Shown here piece after piece: positions 27,050-35,920 of a DNA stretch of 41,089 nucleotides (position 1 is the first letter of the stretch; each line of letters starts with the position of its first letter). The position numbers were made by a program, and so were the translations under genes. This DNA is from Planctomycetota bacterium. GTDB lineage: Bacteria; Planctomycetota; Planctomycetia; Pirellulales; Pirellulaceae. The DNA lies in contig JABAAE010000001.1 in the NCBI GenBank assembly GCA_014238905.1, positions 749,475 to 790,563 on the forward strand, in the 5' to 3' direction. Below the pieces are notes generated by a model. It saw only the letters and a list, made by a program, of their open reading frames with translations. It had not been told where the DNA came from and searched no databases.

Positions 27050-27781
27050 TTAGGGTTTGATCAGAATCCAAATTCCGATCACAAGTAGAAAGATCGCAAA
27101 CCCTCGTTTTAATTTCTGGTCTGGCAGGAATTGCTTTATTTTTTTGCCTACTGTAAATCCGATTGCGATGAAAACCAGCGTGTAAAGAAGAAACGACGAT
27201 TCGATGGTTACGCCCCGGTTAATATAAGCTCCAAGGGCAGCAATTGATTGAAAAGCAACAATTGCGAGGCTGGTTTTGATTGACTGTTTGATGGTGAGTC
27301 CATAAAAGATGATTAACGTTGGCGCGATAAAAATTCCTCCCCCAACCCCAACGAGGCCGCAGATAATCCCGGTTGTAATTGCTGCAATTACCAGGCCCGT
27401 TATATTGGTCCGATGGCCGGAGTTCTCTTCCATCTTTCTCAATAACATCGTCAATGCGACACTGAGTGTGAAGATGCCGAAAATGATCATCCTCAAACTG
27501 TCTGGCGTGATGGGGGCAAGGTATTGGGCCGATAAAATCGCAACAGGAAATGAGAAAAGTGAAAAAATGGCGGCTGGCTTCCAGGCGATAGTTTTTCGAT
27601 CTTGAATTGTCTGTAAGCCAGTATTGATGCCGATGGTGATCAGGCTAAGGAGTGCTGCTTGATCAACTGGAAAGCCGAGAACCTGTTTTAGATAAGGAAT
27701 AAGGATTATTGCGCCGCCGCCGCCGAACAGGGCAAGAGCAAGACCAACAACAACAAAGATGACTAGGTTGATAATAATCAT
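27050..27781 (-). CDS. TauE/SafE-family membrane permease
   Basis: 243 residues, eight or so hydrophobic helices, normal for the family. The two internal half-repeats are visible: the first begins IIINLVIFVVVGLALALFGG with GGGGAIILIPYL, the second LVIAAITTGIICGLVGVGGG with GIFIAPTLIIFYGL. TauE/SafE proteins export sulfite, sulfoacetate or other small organic anions. It begins 9 bases after the stop of a sulfotransferase gene, and the two genes read as one operon. A link to sulfur-containing anions is therefore reasonable but not proven. Confidence 0.93.
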   Translation of the reverse strand: MIIINLVIFVVVGLALALFGGGGAIILIPYLKQVLGFPVDQAALLSLITIGINTGLQTIQDRKTIAWKPAAIFSLFSFPVAILSAQYLAPITPDSLRMIIFGIFTLSVALTMLLRKMEENSGHRTNITGLVIAAITTGIICGLVGVGGGIFIAPTLIIFYGLTIKQSIKTSLAIVAFQSIAALGAYINRGVTIESSFLLYTLVFIAIGFTVGKKIKQFLPDQKLKRGFAIFLLVIGIWILIKP

Positions 27782-27790
27782 GGATGCCTA

Positions 27791-28777
27791 TCAAATATTT
27801 GAAAGAAGGTTTCTCTTGACGTGGTTGAGATGGATTAGTTGGTATTTACGAGGTTCTTCAACTGGAGCTTTGCTTGTCACCTCAGGAGTAAATTCCAGTT
27901 CCTCTTGCGTCAGATCAACGGCTAGGCTTTCACACTGATAGCCAAAACTTTCCATCGTCGACCGACATGTGTTTTCGGTAATATAAATTTCTCGCTCAGG
28001 TAATTCATTTCTCCATGCTTCGGCTCTTTGCTGAAGCACCGGTTTGTCGAGGTTTCCCCACAATCCCGGGTTCACTTTAGCCGCTTCTATTGCCTCTTTA
28101 GAGTTATGATCTTGCGTCATCTCCTGAGAAAAATCTATTTTTAGAAATTCACAGAAGCGTTTTAGTTGGATTTCTGTTTCCTTCATCAAGTCTTCGTACT
28201 TGATTGTGATAAAAGGAAATCGATCTGCAAATTTCTTCGCGCGTAGGTGATAGTCCTCCCACTTCAAAGCCGCTTTGTGAGCATTTTTTTCGCCTCGAGG
28301 AGTGCCGCGACCACTATTCCAGACGGCCCTGGGATCTCGGATGATATGCACGAAGACGGCATCATTAATATGATTCGAATATTGTTCTGCAGCGTCCAGA
28401 TTGTCAGGCGACTTGCAAAGAATTTTTACGCCCTCTTTATTCGAATGCCTTGCGCCGACATGGTAAATCGACGTCATAATTCCGAACGTGTTAACAGGGA
28501 TATTTCTTGCAATTAATTCTTCGCGGACTTCCTCTTCGGTAATTTCATGTTGATTCGCGCAAACACTGCGTGGACTCAAGTTGGCATTGAGCACTAATTC
28601 CGAAAGCAGTTTGTCCTTCAGGTTATTTTCAATCTCTATAAAATCCTTCCTGAGAATCGGAGGATAAGGTCCGAACAGGCTGGGGTGATTTCCAGATAGT
28701 AAAGATTGGCTTTTATTGGATCCATGTCGTTGAGGTGCGAGCATAAATACGGTGTCAGCATTGAATAGACGGGTCAT
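27791..28777 (-). CDS. Sulfotransferase-family protein
   Basis: 328 residues. The 3'-phosphate-binding motif of PAPS-dependent sulfotransferases is clear: VFVHIIRDPRAVWNSGRGTP. The N-terminal 5'-phosphosulfate-binding loop is an unusual form, FMLAPQRHGSNKSQSLL, where most members have RSGT or RSGS; the His-Gly-Ser-Asn-Lys version still keeps Lys/Ser/Gly for phosphate binding. The segment FPFITIKYEDLMKETEIQLK and a C-terminal helical region complete the fold. No signal peptide, so it is cytoplasmic. It probably transfers sulfate from PAPS to a carbohydrate or other acceptor. First gene of a short operon with the TauE-like permease. No good Shine-Dalgarno precedes the ATG. Confidence 0.88.
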   Translation of the reverse strand: MTRLFNADTVFMLAPQRHGSNKSQSLLSGNHPSLFGPYPPILRKDFIEIENNLKDKLLSELVLNANLSPRSVCANQHEITEEEVREELIARNIPVNTFGIMTSIYHVGARHSNKEGVKILCKSPDNLDAAEQYSNHINDAVFVHIIRDPRAVWNSGRGTPRGEKNAHKAALKWEDYHLRAKKFADRFPFITIKYEDLMKETEIQLKRFCEFLKIDFSQEMTQDHNSKEAIEAAKVNPGLWGNLDKPVLQQRAEAWRNELPEREIYITENTCRSTMESFGYQCESLAVDLTQEELEFTPEVTSKAPVEEPRKYQLIHLNHVKRNLLSNI

Positions 28778-29205
28778 TTGTTAGGACGGAGGTAATATAG
28801 GAAGAAGAAAATTAAAACAAAAATGGGGTCTAGGAAAAATAACCCAATCGCGATCCGAGAAAGGATCGAAAACGAATCGCCAGACGCAAGTAGCTTAAGC
28901 GGTAGAGAGTGGGATGCAGTTTAACCACTGTTGCCACAGAAAAAACATACCAGCTAAAAAGACATGGCGAAAAATCCTAGAAGGCATCTTTGTTAAACTC
29001 TAATAGGGGTGTTGCGATTTTACTGCGGTGCAGGGCTGAGCTTTTAAGCCTTTTAACCACTGGGGATCGATTATTTGGGGTGGATCCACCACCAAGGCCA
29101 TTTTTTGCAGACGGCAGAATATTAGCGGTGGTCAACCGCTGTAGCATCAAGCAATAACAAACAGATAATGATATTACCCCGTTAATAATCAGGAAAACAT
29201 GAAAA
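28778..29205. other. Divergent intergenic region between sulfotransferase and NIPSNAP genes
   Basis: About 430 bases, AT-rich. Two perfect 6-bp hairpins lie in it: CGATCC/GGATCG at 28851-28868 and AGCGGT/ACCGCT at 29124-29140, the second about 65 bases before the NIPSNAP gene start. A minus-strand frame at 28977-29240 overlaps that gene and has no recognised features, so it was not annotated. Promoters for both divergent units should lie here, but no strong consensus could be assigned. Confidence 0.5.
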
Positions 29206-31365
29206 ATGGCTGCTCGCCTTACACTGATCTCCATATTCATCGCGTTGACGACGGACGCTGTTGGACAGGAAGTCGACGCTGTCCAACCCGCTCGCTGGTC
29301 GCTGAGCTACGACGCCGGGTTTCGGGATGAAAATGGTGCCTATGCGGGCGGTAGCGAGATCATGCACATTGTGCCTCATCACGGGAAACTGTACGCGGCC
29401 AACGGGTATTGGCTGGACTCGCACTGGGTCATTCCTCCAGATGCCGAAAAGCAATCGGCTCAGGTGCTTCGTCTGGATTCGTCCGCCGGAACCTGGCAAG
29501 TCGATTTGGAAATGGGTAAGAGTAACGGTTACGGCCTGCGTTACATGAAAGGCAATATTCTCAAGTCGGTAACCTTCTCGATTGGTGCGGACGGCAAGCC
29601 GTTACCTAAGCCGGTCAACCTGCTGGTAATGGCGGCGGGCGCGACCTTTGAACGTGGAGGGGCAGTTTCCGCCTGGGTGCGCGATGATGAGAAGGGAGAG
29701 TGGAATCACACGATCGTGCGGCATGGAGCAAATACAGGCGGCATCCGCTGGGTTCCGCGCGACATGGAAGTCTATCGGGACAAAGTGACGGGTGTGGAGC
29801 GGCTGATTCTATTGTTGGGCAATCCTGGCGTGGTTTCCGGGGTCTACGACCCATCGCTGCCGGGTAAAATTCGCTGGGAAACGATACTGGAGTATCCCTT
29901 CCCGGAAGTTGGTAGCGTCAAGACGCGGCCTCTTGGCATTGTCCAAGCCAATGGTTCGTTGCTGTTTTCGGTGGACGATGCCATCTTACGTCGCCACGAC
30001 GGCTCACGACCGAGCTACACTGAATTGTTGCGTCTGGCCGACGACGTCGATACCGATGTCGGCGGCATTCGCGGGATGACAACCATTAAGAATCCGAACG
30101 GGTCCGGCGAGTCGATCCTGTTTCTGTGGGCTCCCGGAGGCCGGTCGACCAGCCAGGTAAAACGGCTCGATCCTGACGGCAAGGGCGGGTACACCGTGCA
30201 CGACGAAGCCAGCATGATGGACCTGATGAGTAAGCATCTCAATGTCGAAGTGACTTACACTTTGGGCGCGCACAACATGATGTATCCGATCCGACACCCC
30301 AAGACGGGAGAGCGGGTCCACCTGATTGGATTTCAAGGGAATCTCGCCGGCAAGGATCATCTGCGCTGGCCCGGCAGCCGGTTGTATGGCGGTGCGCTAT
30401 ACGCCATACGCAAACCGGACCAAACCTACACCGTGCATGAAGTCAACAACGCCTATGCGCCTGGAAAAATCGCCCTGGTATCCCCGCGAGCGTTTTGTCT
30501 TTCTCCGTTTGGAGACAATCAACTCTTCGTTGGCGGCCACGATGCCAGTAATCGCATTTCCGACGACATGGCGTGGATATGTAAAGCGCCGTTAGACGTC
30601 GCTCTGGGATTACATGCTGGGCTCGATGCGACGGAGAAACGGCGTGAATTGGTGACCAACGAACGTCTTCGGCAAGGTCCCATTTACGAACTGCGGATCT
30701 ACAAAGCCAACGAACACCGTTTCCAAAATCTCATCACTCGCTTTCGTGAATACACCGATCGCATCTTTGCCAGACATCACATGAACGCACTAGGCTATTG
30801 GATCCCCACCGACGGCACGCCCCGACAGAAACGCCGTATCGTTTACCTACTCAAGCACGCCTCGCGGTACGAGGCCTACGCGAACTGGATTCACTTCAGT
30901 AACGACCGAGAGTGGGAAAAAGTGTTGGACATGCCCCGGTTTGGTGGCCTGCTGGCGGAGAAACCGACCAGCATTTTCATGACCGAAAACGACTATTCGG
31001 CAAAGGTTGCCGGGTCCATCGAGAAGTCCGGCGGCGTCTACGAACTGCGGACTTATACGTGTAATGAAGGTAAACTGGCAGCGATCAATGCTCGCTTTCG
31101 CGACCACACCTCCAGGCTATTGGACAAACACGGAATGAAAAACGTCAGCCATTGGACGCCGTTTGATCTGCCAGCAAGCCAAAACACGTTGATCGTCCTG
31201 ATTCACCACCAGAGCCGCCAACAGGCGGACACAAACTGGGAGTCGTTTCTCAGCGATCCCGCATGGCAAAGAGTAGCCAAGGAATCTCAACAAAACGGCA
31301 AATTTCTAGCAAAGCCACCAGATCAAATCTTTCTGAGACCTCTGGACTTTTCGAACCTCAAGTAA
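29206..31365 (+). CDS. Exported two-part protein: propeller-like region plus tandem NIPSNAP domains
   Basis: 719 residues with a signal peptide (TLISIFIALTTDAVGQ). Residues about 30-480 are beta-rich with repeats such as GKLYAANGYWLDSHW, NLLVMAAGATFERGG and LILLLGNPGVVSGVYD, resembling beta-propeller blades. Two NIPSNAP domains follow: one at about 491-595 (IYELRIYKANEHRFQNLITR, HHMNALGYW) and one at about 609-715 (VYELRTYTCNEGKLAAINAR, HGMKNVSHW). NIPSNAP domains belong to the dimeric alpha-beta-barrel fold; their chemistry is unknown. The fusion to an exported sensor- or binding-like region is characteristic of planctomycete proteins. Single gene, no obvious operon partner. Confidence 0.85.
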   Translation: MAARLTLISIFIALTTDAVGQEVDAVQPARWSLSYDAGFRDENGAYAGGSEIMHIVPHHGKLYAANGYWLDSHWVIPPDAEKQSAQVLRLDSSAGTWQVDLEMGKSNGYGLRYMKGNILKSVTFSIGADGKPLPKPVNLLVMAAGATFERGGAVSAWVRDDEKGEWNHTIVRHGANTGGIRWVPRDMEVYRDKVTGVERLILLLGNPGVVSGVYDPSLPGKIRWETILEYPFPEVGSVKTRPLGIVQANGSLLFSVDDAILRRHDGSRPSYTELLRLADDVDTDVGGIRGMTTIKNPNGSGESILFLWAPGGRSTSQVKRLDPDGKGGYTVHDEASMMDLMSKHLNVEVTYTLGAHNMMYPIRHPKTGERVHLIGFQGNLAGKDHLRWPGSRLYGGALYAIRKPDQTYTVHEVNNAYAPGKIALVSPRAFCLSPFGDNQLFVGGHDASNRISDDMAWICKAPLDVALGLHAGLDATEKRRELVTNERLRQGPIYELRIYKANEHRFQNLITRFREYTDRIFARHHMNALGYWIPTDGTPRQKRRIVYLLKHASRYEAYANWIHFSNDREWEKVLDMPRFGGLLAEKPTSIFMTENDYSAKVAGSIEKSGGVYELRTYTCNEGKLAAINARFRDHTSRLLDKHGMKNVSHWTPFDLPASQNTLIVLIHHQSRQQADTNWESFLSDPAWQRVAKESQQNGKFLAKPPDQIFLRPLDFSNLK

Positions 31366-31555
31366 CGTCTTCGCGGTAGCGGCTGAGTAGAGGCCCGTTG
31401 AGGTTTAAGAGGTCGTCAAGCGACACCGGGCGGAAAAGCAGGTCATTGCTGCCGGGCTTCACGTAGTGGCTACGACGACAGTTTGACCGGCAGCAAGCTC
31501 CAGCAGAATGAGTGAGGCTCGATCTTTGAGCACCGGTCCTCGATCCGAACGCTTT
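31358..31555 (-). pseudogene. Possible C-terminal gene remnant
   Basis: A 65-codon minus-strand frame without a start codon ends in TGA inside the stop region of the NIPSNAP gene. Its last half reads like a real protein end (YVKPGSNDLLFRPVSLDDLL, then LNGPLLSRYRED). In another frame upstream, a second protein-like stretch (VLKDRASLILLELAAGQTVV) ends in a stop, so a frameshifted gene end is possible. No family recognised. The remaining bases to 31878 contain no other gene. Confidence 0.25.
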
Positions 31556-31820
31556 TCAACGGTGACGATCCTGTTTGCTATGTTTTTGGTATTACCAGTT
31601 TTCCTGACCGAGTGGAAATTTTTTTAGTCCGCGCTGGCAGTTTGTAGGTCGCACAGGGATTTTTGTGAAAATGCGATCGGTCGTCTTCGTTATCCAACAG
31701 GAATAATCGCTATCTAATCGGTGGCCGATGCCGGGATCTTGGGGATTCCCTCGGCTGAGCCTCGTACTGGACCGATTCAACGCTAATGACGGCTGTTTCC
31801 CGGTAGATTTAATCGGAACC

Positions 31821-31829
31821 GGGGGGGGG
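31821..31829 (+). repeat. G9 homopolymer upstream of the outer-membrane protein gene
   Basis: Nine consecutive G bases lie 50 bases upstream of the ATG of the barrel-like protein gene at 31879. In other bacteria, poly-G tracts in promoters of surface proteins change length by slippage and switch expression; here this is an inference from position only. Confidence 0.85.
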
Positions 31830-31878
31830 TACGGATTGATCACCATTAATGACTTCCTCCACAAAACAAGGCAGGACG

Positions 31879-32835
31879 ATGGACTGGAAAACCGTTGCTT
31901 GGAGCGTAACTTTATTGGCTGGGCTGACTAACATAACCCTGGCCCAATCTGTGAGCGATGTCACCGGTGCGGGCTGGATAGTCGAAGGCTTGGATTCCGA
32001 AAAGACCGGTTCAAAACCGGAATCGGCCGGTTTGCCGGAATCGGCTGTTGTAACCCAAAGGGGTAACTCCAGTGCAACGTTATTCAGCTGGAGCGGGGAA
32101 AAAAAATCAACCGACCTGTCGGGGCCCCTGGTCACCGATCGACCTGACTTTACCGAGGCTAGCTCGACGGTTGGTCATGGAGTTTTTCAGATAGAGATTG
32201 GGTACACCTACACCTGCGATAACGATGGAACCACACAAACTGTGTCGCATTCCTACCCCGAGACATTACTGCGGTACGGCATGCTGGCGAATTGGTTGGA
32301 ATTCAGGCTGGGATCCAATTTTTTGTCTGAACGAATCGGGGGCTTGGCCTCTACCGGGAGCGAAGATCTCTACCTCGGGTTCAAGATGGGCCTGACTCCG
32401 CAGCACGATTGGTTGCCTGAAACCGCGTTGATTCCCCAGATGACGGTACCTACCGGTTCGGGATTCTTGACCAATAACAAGGTTTTGCCGGGTGCTAATT
32501 TGGTCTACAGCTGGGACATCACCGAAAGGCTCAGTACAGCAGGAAGCACCCAGTTCAATAGTGCCCTAGACGATGCCACCAACAGTCAATACGCGGAGTG
32601 GGCACAGTCCTGGACATTTGGGTACGCACTAACTGACCAGCTGGGAATGTATACCGAGTGGTATGCCTTCTTTCCCAACGGGGCGGACAGCATCACCGAA
32701 GAACATTACTTCAACGGCGGTTTTACCCGAACTGTCGGGCACAATGTGCAATGGGACATTCGGGGCGGAATGGGTTTGAATGAGGCTGCCGACGATTACT
32801 TTTTGGGTACCGGTCTTTCGGTCCGCTTCCGCTAA
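31879..32835 (+). CDS. Outer-membrane beta-barrel-like protein (MetA-pathway phenol-degradation type)
   Basis: 318 residues from the ATG at 31879, preferred over one 30 bases upstream because it gives a proper signal peptide ([20 protein letters not shown]) and has AGGA close by. After a variable linker, the sequence enters the pattern [20 protein letters not shown], the hallmark of the Phenol_MetA_deg family of outer-membrane proteins, followed by alternating strands ([48 protein letters not shown]-like) and a C-terminal [11 protein letters not shown] typical of a barrel end with a terminal aromatic pair. Substrate unknown; family members are thought to be transporters. A G9 tract lies upstream. 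Confidence 0.88.
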   Translation: MDWKTVAWSVTLLAGLTNITLAQSVSDVTGAGWIVEGLDSEKTGSKPESAGLPESAVVTQRGNSSATLFSWSGEKKSTDLSGPLVTDRPDFTEASSTVGHGVFQIEIGYTYTCDNDGTTQTVSHSYPETLLRYGMLANWLEFRLGSNFLSERIGGLASTGSEDLYLGFKMGLTPQHDWLPETALIPQMTVPTGSGFLTNNKVLPGANLVYSWDITERLSTAGSTQFNSALDDATNSQYAEWAQSWTFGYALTDQLGMYTEWYAFFPNGADSITEEHYFNGGFTRTVGHNVQWDIRGGMGLNEAADDYFLGTGLSVRFR

Positions 32836-32969
32836 AATCCCGGTCTGCGATTGACTGTCTTGTGCAAAGTGACTGTTTATCGGTTTATAATGCTCTTAAA
32901 CCGATGATATTCAATCTGACCGGTAACAGGGCGTTCTTTGTCTTGCTGAGCAGTCCCAGGGGTACTGAT

Positions 32970-34313
32970 ATGAAAAGGAAGCTATTGAGCGTTGTTTTGG
33001 TCCTGTTGGGTTCGTTTGCGGCGGGACAGGATGCTTTTGATGGCAAGCTGCCGTCAGGCTGGACTGCCGAGTCTCCCCGTGAAGAAATCGCGCCGAACTT
33101 TGAGTTCAATGTCAAAGGCGGTCCTGGAGGTCAAGGTAGTTTTTGCATATCCACCGATGATCGTTCGGGCTCCTTTGGATGGTTCCAGAAGTCATTTCAA
33201 GTGGAAGGTGGTCAGTATTACCAATTCTCGGCGTTACAGCGAACGGCCAACCTGAAGCACGCTCGTCGCACCGCGGTGACCCGCGTTTTATGGAGAGATG
33301 CAGAGGGTCGCCGGGTGAAACATGATTTTGTTTCTGGTGCGACTTACGCCACCGGCAAGCACCCAACGGCAGAGCCTGAATTTCCGGCAATTGTCAAAGA
33401 GCTTGCTAACGGTTGGAGTTTGGTCCGGGGCATTTACCTTGTTCCCCAGGCGGCGCGGCGAGGAATTATCGAACTCTCTTATCGCTGGGAATCCGGGGGT
33501 CAAGTCGAATGGGCCCAGGTGAATCTAACCCAAACAAAACCTCCAAAACCCCGTAAAGTAAAATTGGCAACGGTTCACTTCAAGCCGGTTGGAGGCAAAA
33601 CGAATCTTGCCAAGTGTGCGCTTTTTAAACCGCTGATTGCCAAAGCAGCCAGCCAAGGAGCCAATCTCGTAGTGCTTCCGGAGTGTTTGACCTATTACGG
33701 TCGCGGGCTGGATTATCATGAGTGTGCCGAGGCCATTCCTGGCAAGACGACAGATTACTTTGTTGCGTTAGCGAAGAAGTACGATGTGTATATTTGTGCC
33801 GGGCTTTTGGAACGTGACGGCCGCTTGATCTACAACACGTCAGCCTTGGTCGGACCTCAAGGGTTCGTGGGGAAGTACCGCAAGGTGACATTACCCCGTG
33901 GCGAGATTGAAGCAGGAATCACTCCAGGTGAGGAGTACCCGGTTTTTAACACCACTTTTGGAAAAGTCGGGATGATGATTTGCTATGACGGTTTCTTCCC
34001 GGAGGTGGCACGTCAGCTCAGCCAGAACGGAGCCGAGATCATCTGTTGGCCCGTCTGGGGATGTAACCCGTTACTGGGTGCCGCGCGGGCTTGCGAAAAC
34101 CACGTTTTTGTCGTCAGCAGTACCTACTGTGGTGTGGAGTCGGACTGGATGATCACGGGGGTTTATGGTCGTGACGGAAAAGTCCTGGCACAGGCGCAGG
34201 AATTCGGTGAGGTGGTTGTCTCTGAAGTGGATCTCGGCAGTCCATTGATTTGGTCCAGCCTGGGTGATTTTAAAGCTCAGCTTCCCAGTCACACCCCGGT
34301 AGTCCCAAAGTAG
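32970..34313 (+). CDS. Exported carbon-nitrogen hydrolase (nitrilase superfamily) with N-terminal beta domain
   Basis: 447 residues from the ATG at 32970; an upstream in-frame GTG would hide the signal peptide ([16 protein letters not shown]). Residues 21-190 are a beta domain resembling carbohydrate-binding modules ([30 protein letters not shown]). The C-terminal nitrilase fold has the full catalytic triad: Glu238 (VVLPECL), Lys305 ([10 protein letters not shown]) and Cys338 ([11 protein letters not shown]). It hydrolyses C-N bonds in amides or nitriles. Most nitrilase-family enzymes are cytoplasmic; an exported form with a binding domain points to an extracellular or periplasmic substrate such as an N-acetylated glycan or envelope amide, which is an inference. 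Confidence 0.92.
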   Translation: MKRKLLSVVLVLLGSFAAGQDAFDGKLPSGWTAESPREEIAPNFEFNVKGGPGGQGSFCISTDDRSGSFGWFQKSFQVEGGQYYQFSALQRTANLKHARRTAVTRVLWRDAEGRRVKHDFVSGATYATGKHPTAEPEFPAIVKELANGWSLVRGIYLVPQAARRGIIELSYRWESGGQVEWAQVNLTQTKPPKPRKVKLATVHFKPVGGKTNLAKCALFKPLIAKAASQGANLVVLPECLTYYGRGLDYHECAEAIPGKTTDYFVALAKKYDVYICAGLLERDGRLIYNTSALVGPQGFVGKYRKVTLPRGEIEAGITPGEEYPVFNTTFGKVGMMICYDGFFPEVARQLSQNGAEIICWPVWGCNPLLGAARACENHVFVVSSTYCGVESDWMITGVYGRDGKVLAQAQEFGEVVVSEVDLGSPLIWSSLGDFKAQLPSHTPVVPK

Positions 34314-34348
34314 GCCACAACCGGCAATGGAATCTTTGGAAACGCTTT

Positions 34349-34375
34349 ATGACCGGATTTCATCCGGTTGGTCAT
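34349..34375. terminator. Hairpin between convergent genes
   Basis: ATGACC and GGTCAT pair around an inner GGAT-TTC-ATCC stem (alternative pairing ACCGGAT/ATCCGGT). It lies between the convergent ends of the nitrilase gene and the thioredoxin-like gene, where a shared terminator is expected. No T-run follows on either strand. Confidence 0.45.
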
Positions 34376-34421
34376 GGATTCTCCCGGTAGCCTCGGTGAA
34401 CAAGGGGGAGAAGATCTTTGG

Positions 34422-35561
34422 TTAGTTGGGACGTGATTCGAAAACGGCATGAAGTGGGATTTTTCTGACCTGGCTTTGCCTGCGATCGAATCGAGGATAG
34501 ATGCCGTCAAAGACTCCGCGCATCGAGAAAACTTTTGCCTGGTTCTTTTTATAGGAAAGCACTATTTCGACTTTACCGGAGTAGTGAAAGTGATCCGGGC
34601 CTTCGTCGGTCAGTTGTACGATTCCGGAGAGGATGGCATATCGGTACTTGTCACTCGAACCCGCCGGTGATTGAGTCAAATCACCGGTGACGGATTTAAT
34701 TCGGTAAACTTTCTTACTACGTGGATCAGTCCGTTCCATCACTCCCGACGGGTAGACATGCGACATCCACTTCATGAGCGTGGACGCGGGCACTTTACGT
34801 GTCTGATCGGAGTATTCCAAGTTCTTCCAGTCTTGATCGTTCAGCAAGACGACTTCTACGATCGGCGCTCGATAAGCCAGCATTCGGTCGTCCTTTAAGG
34901 AAACAAAGACCCTCACGCCTCGCGCTTGGGCGAGATCGGGCAATCGAATCGCTCGGCGAGGAACGCGACCAATTTTCAGATTCAATTGATCCGCGGCTTT
35001 TTCGAGTTGCTGATTTGTATATCGCGCCAGCGATTGCCCGGGTCGACCTTGATTCTGCATCGCGTCAAACCAATAGACGACTTTGCCTTGTGAATTCAGA
35101 ACGGCTAAGTCCACGTTGCTCTGCCGAGGCCGCCCAGGCGGACCGGGACCACGCCGGGGAACGTACTTCTCATTCCATACGGTTTGCACCGCTGATGGAA
35201 TCTCCTGATCGTTCCGGTGACCATGCCATGACGTCACGATATAAGGCTGTAGTGATTCAACCACCGTCGGATCGACTAAAGAGGTCCCCCGGACCTGAGT
35301 TGCCGTCGCTCAGCAATGCCCTGACGAAATGTCACCGTACTTGGCGTGAATAATGATCAGGAAGATTGGCCGGCCTTCTTTTGCCGCTCGCTGCTTCGCT
35401 TCCTCAAGTGAATCGGCCCAATCAAGTCGATACATGGCCAGTTCTTGGTCACTTGGGCGCATCGCTTCGTATTTCACCAACACCCGTTTGATTTGGGAAT
35501 CTTGTGCTGTTGCGACGGTGCTTGCCATCAGCATCGTCAATCCGCATACGATCTTCCACAT
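34422..35561 (-). CDS. Exported thioredoxin-like protein with in-frame TGA: candidate selenoprotein
   Basis: 380 codons in one frame from ATG (35561) to the stop at 34422, broken only by a TGA at 35310-35312 (codon 84). The ATG has AGGA seven bases upstream, and the start codes for a signal peptide (IVCGLTMLMASTVATA). Residues about 47-110 have the pattern of thioredoxin_7 domains: DWADSLEEAKQRAAKEGRPI, a strand FLIIIHAKY, then GDISSGHC, TGA, and after it TSLVDPTVVESLQPYIVTSW, the second half of the fold. The TGA sits directly after Cys83, where the redox motif should be, so it would create a Cys-Sec pair. A hairpin with a GGG loop begins 13 bases past the TGA (separate entry). The last 240 residues are of unknown type. 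Alternative: a single recent nonsense mutation of an Arg, Trp or similar codon. No selenocysteine genes were found in this window. Confidence 0.7.
35273..35308 (-). promoter_or_regulatory. Candidate bacterial SECIS hairpin
   Basis: On the minus strand, right after the in-frame TGA, AGGTCC and GGACCT form a perfect 6-bp stem around a three-base GGG loop. The loop starts 19 bases after the TGA and its first base is G; the published bacterial SECIS pattern asks for a short stem, a loop of 3-14 bases with G in the first two positions, and a distance of about 16-37 bases. An outer CGAC/GTCG pair lengthens the stem. A chance hairpin cannot be excluded. Confidence 0.5.
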
Positions 35562-35920
35562 GGCAACATCCTTAGGATTTCCTGTTTTGAAGCGTCCGTT
35601 GGGGGCCAACACAGCGATCTCTGATTTAGGCTCGGGTGGGACTATCCGCTGCAGCTCTTGCATCATACACGTTGTGGCTGATTAAACGAATTTCCGGCGG
35701 AAAAAAACGGGCGATTTCCGATCAATTCCACCGTATGAGGCGTTGGGGCCGCGTCATGCTTTTGGTTCAGATCGAGATTTTTCGGGCCTCAGTGGGTCAC
35801 CACTGCGTCACGTTGGGCGGTGGGCAGCGACGTCAAACCTGTTTTTGCATGAGTTGACGGCAACGTGATTTTCTAATTGGAACCGCAAATAGACCTTATT
35901 GGCCACCTGATGTGATTTCT
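35562..35920. other. Intergenic region between the thioredoxin-like gene and galM
   Basis: About 360 bases. The frame of the thioredoxin-like gene stays open upstream to 35666, but those 35 residues precede the signal peptide and ribosome site and are probably untranslated. The rest shows no gene, hairpin with T-run or clear promoter. Confidence 0.5.

Noticed and set aside
28861..28930. Stretch with AAGCGGTAGAG-like sequence resembling part of a tRNA
   Set aside because: No acceptor, anticodon or T-arm pairing could be made; not a tRNA.
28977..29240. 87-codon minus-strand frame upstream of the NIPSNAP gene
   Set aside because: Overlaps the start of a well-supported gene and lacks family features; the hydrophobic start is not followed by a plausible mature protein.
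847..35561. Idea that TGA is read as an amino acid throughout this genome
   Set aside because: Several well-supported genes here end in TGA in the correct place (for example DUF58, both vWA genes and the 1476-residue protein), so TGA is a normal stop codon; only a context-dependent recoding remains possible.
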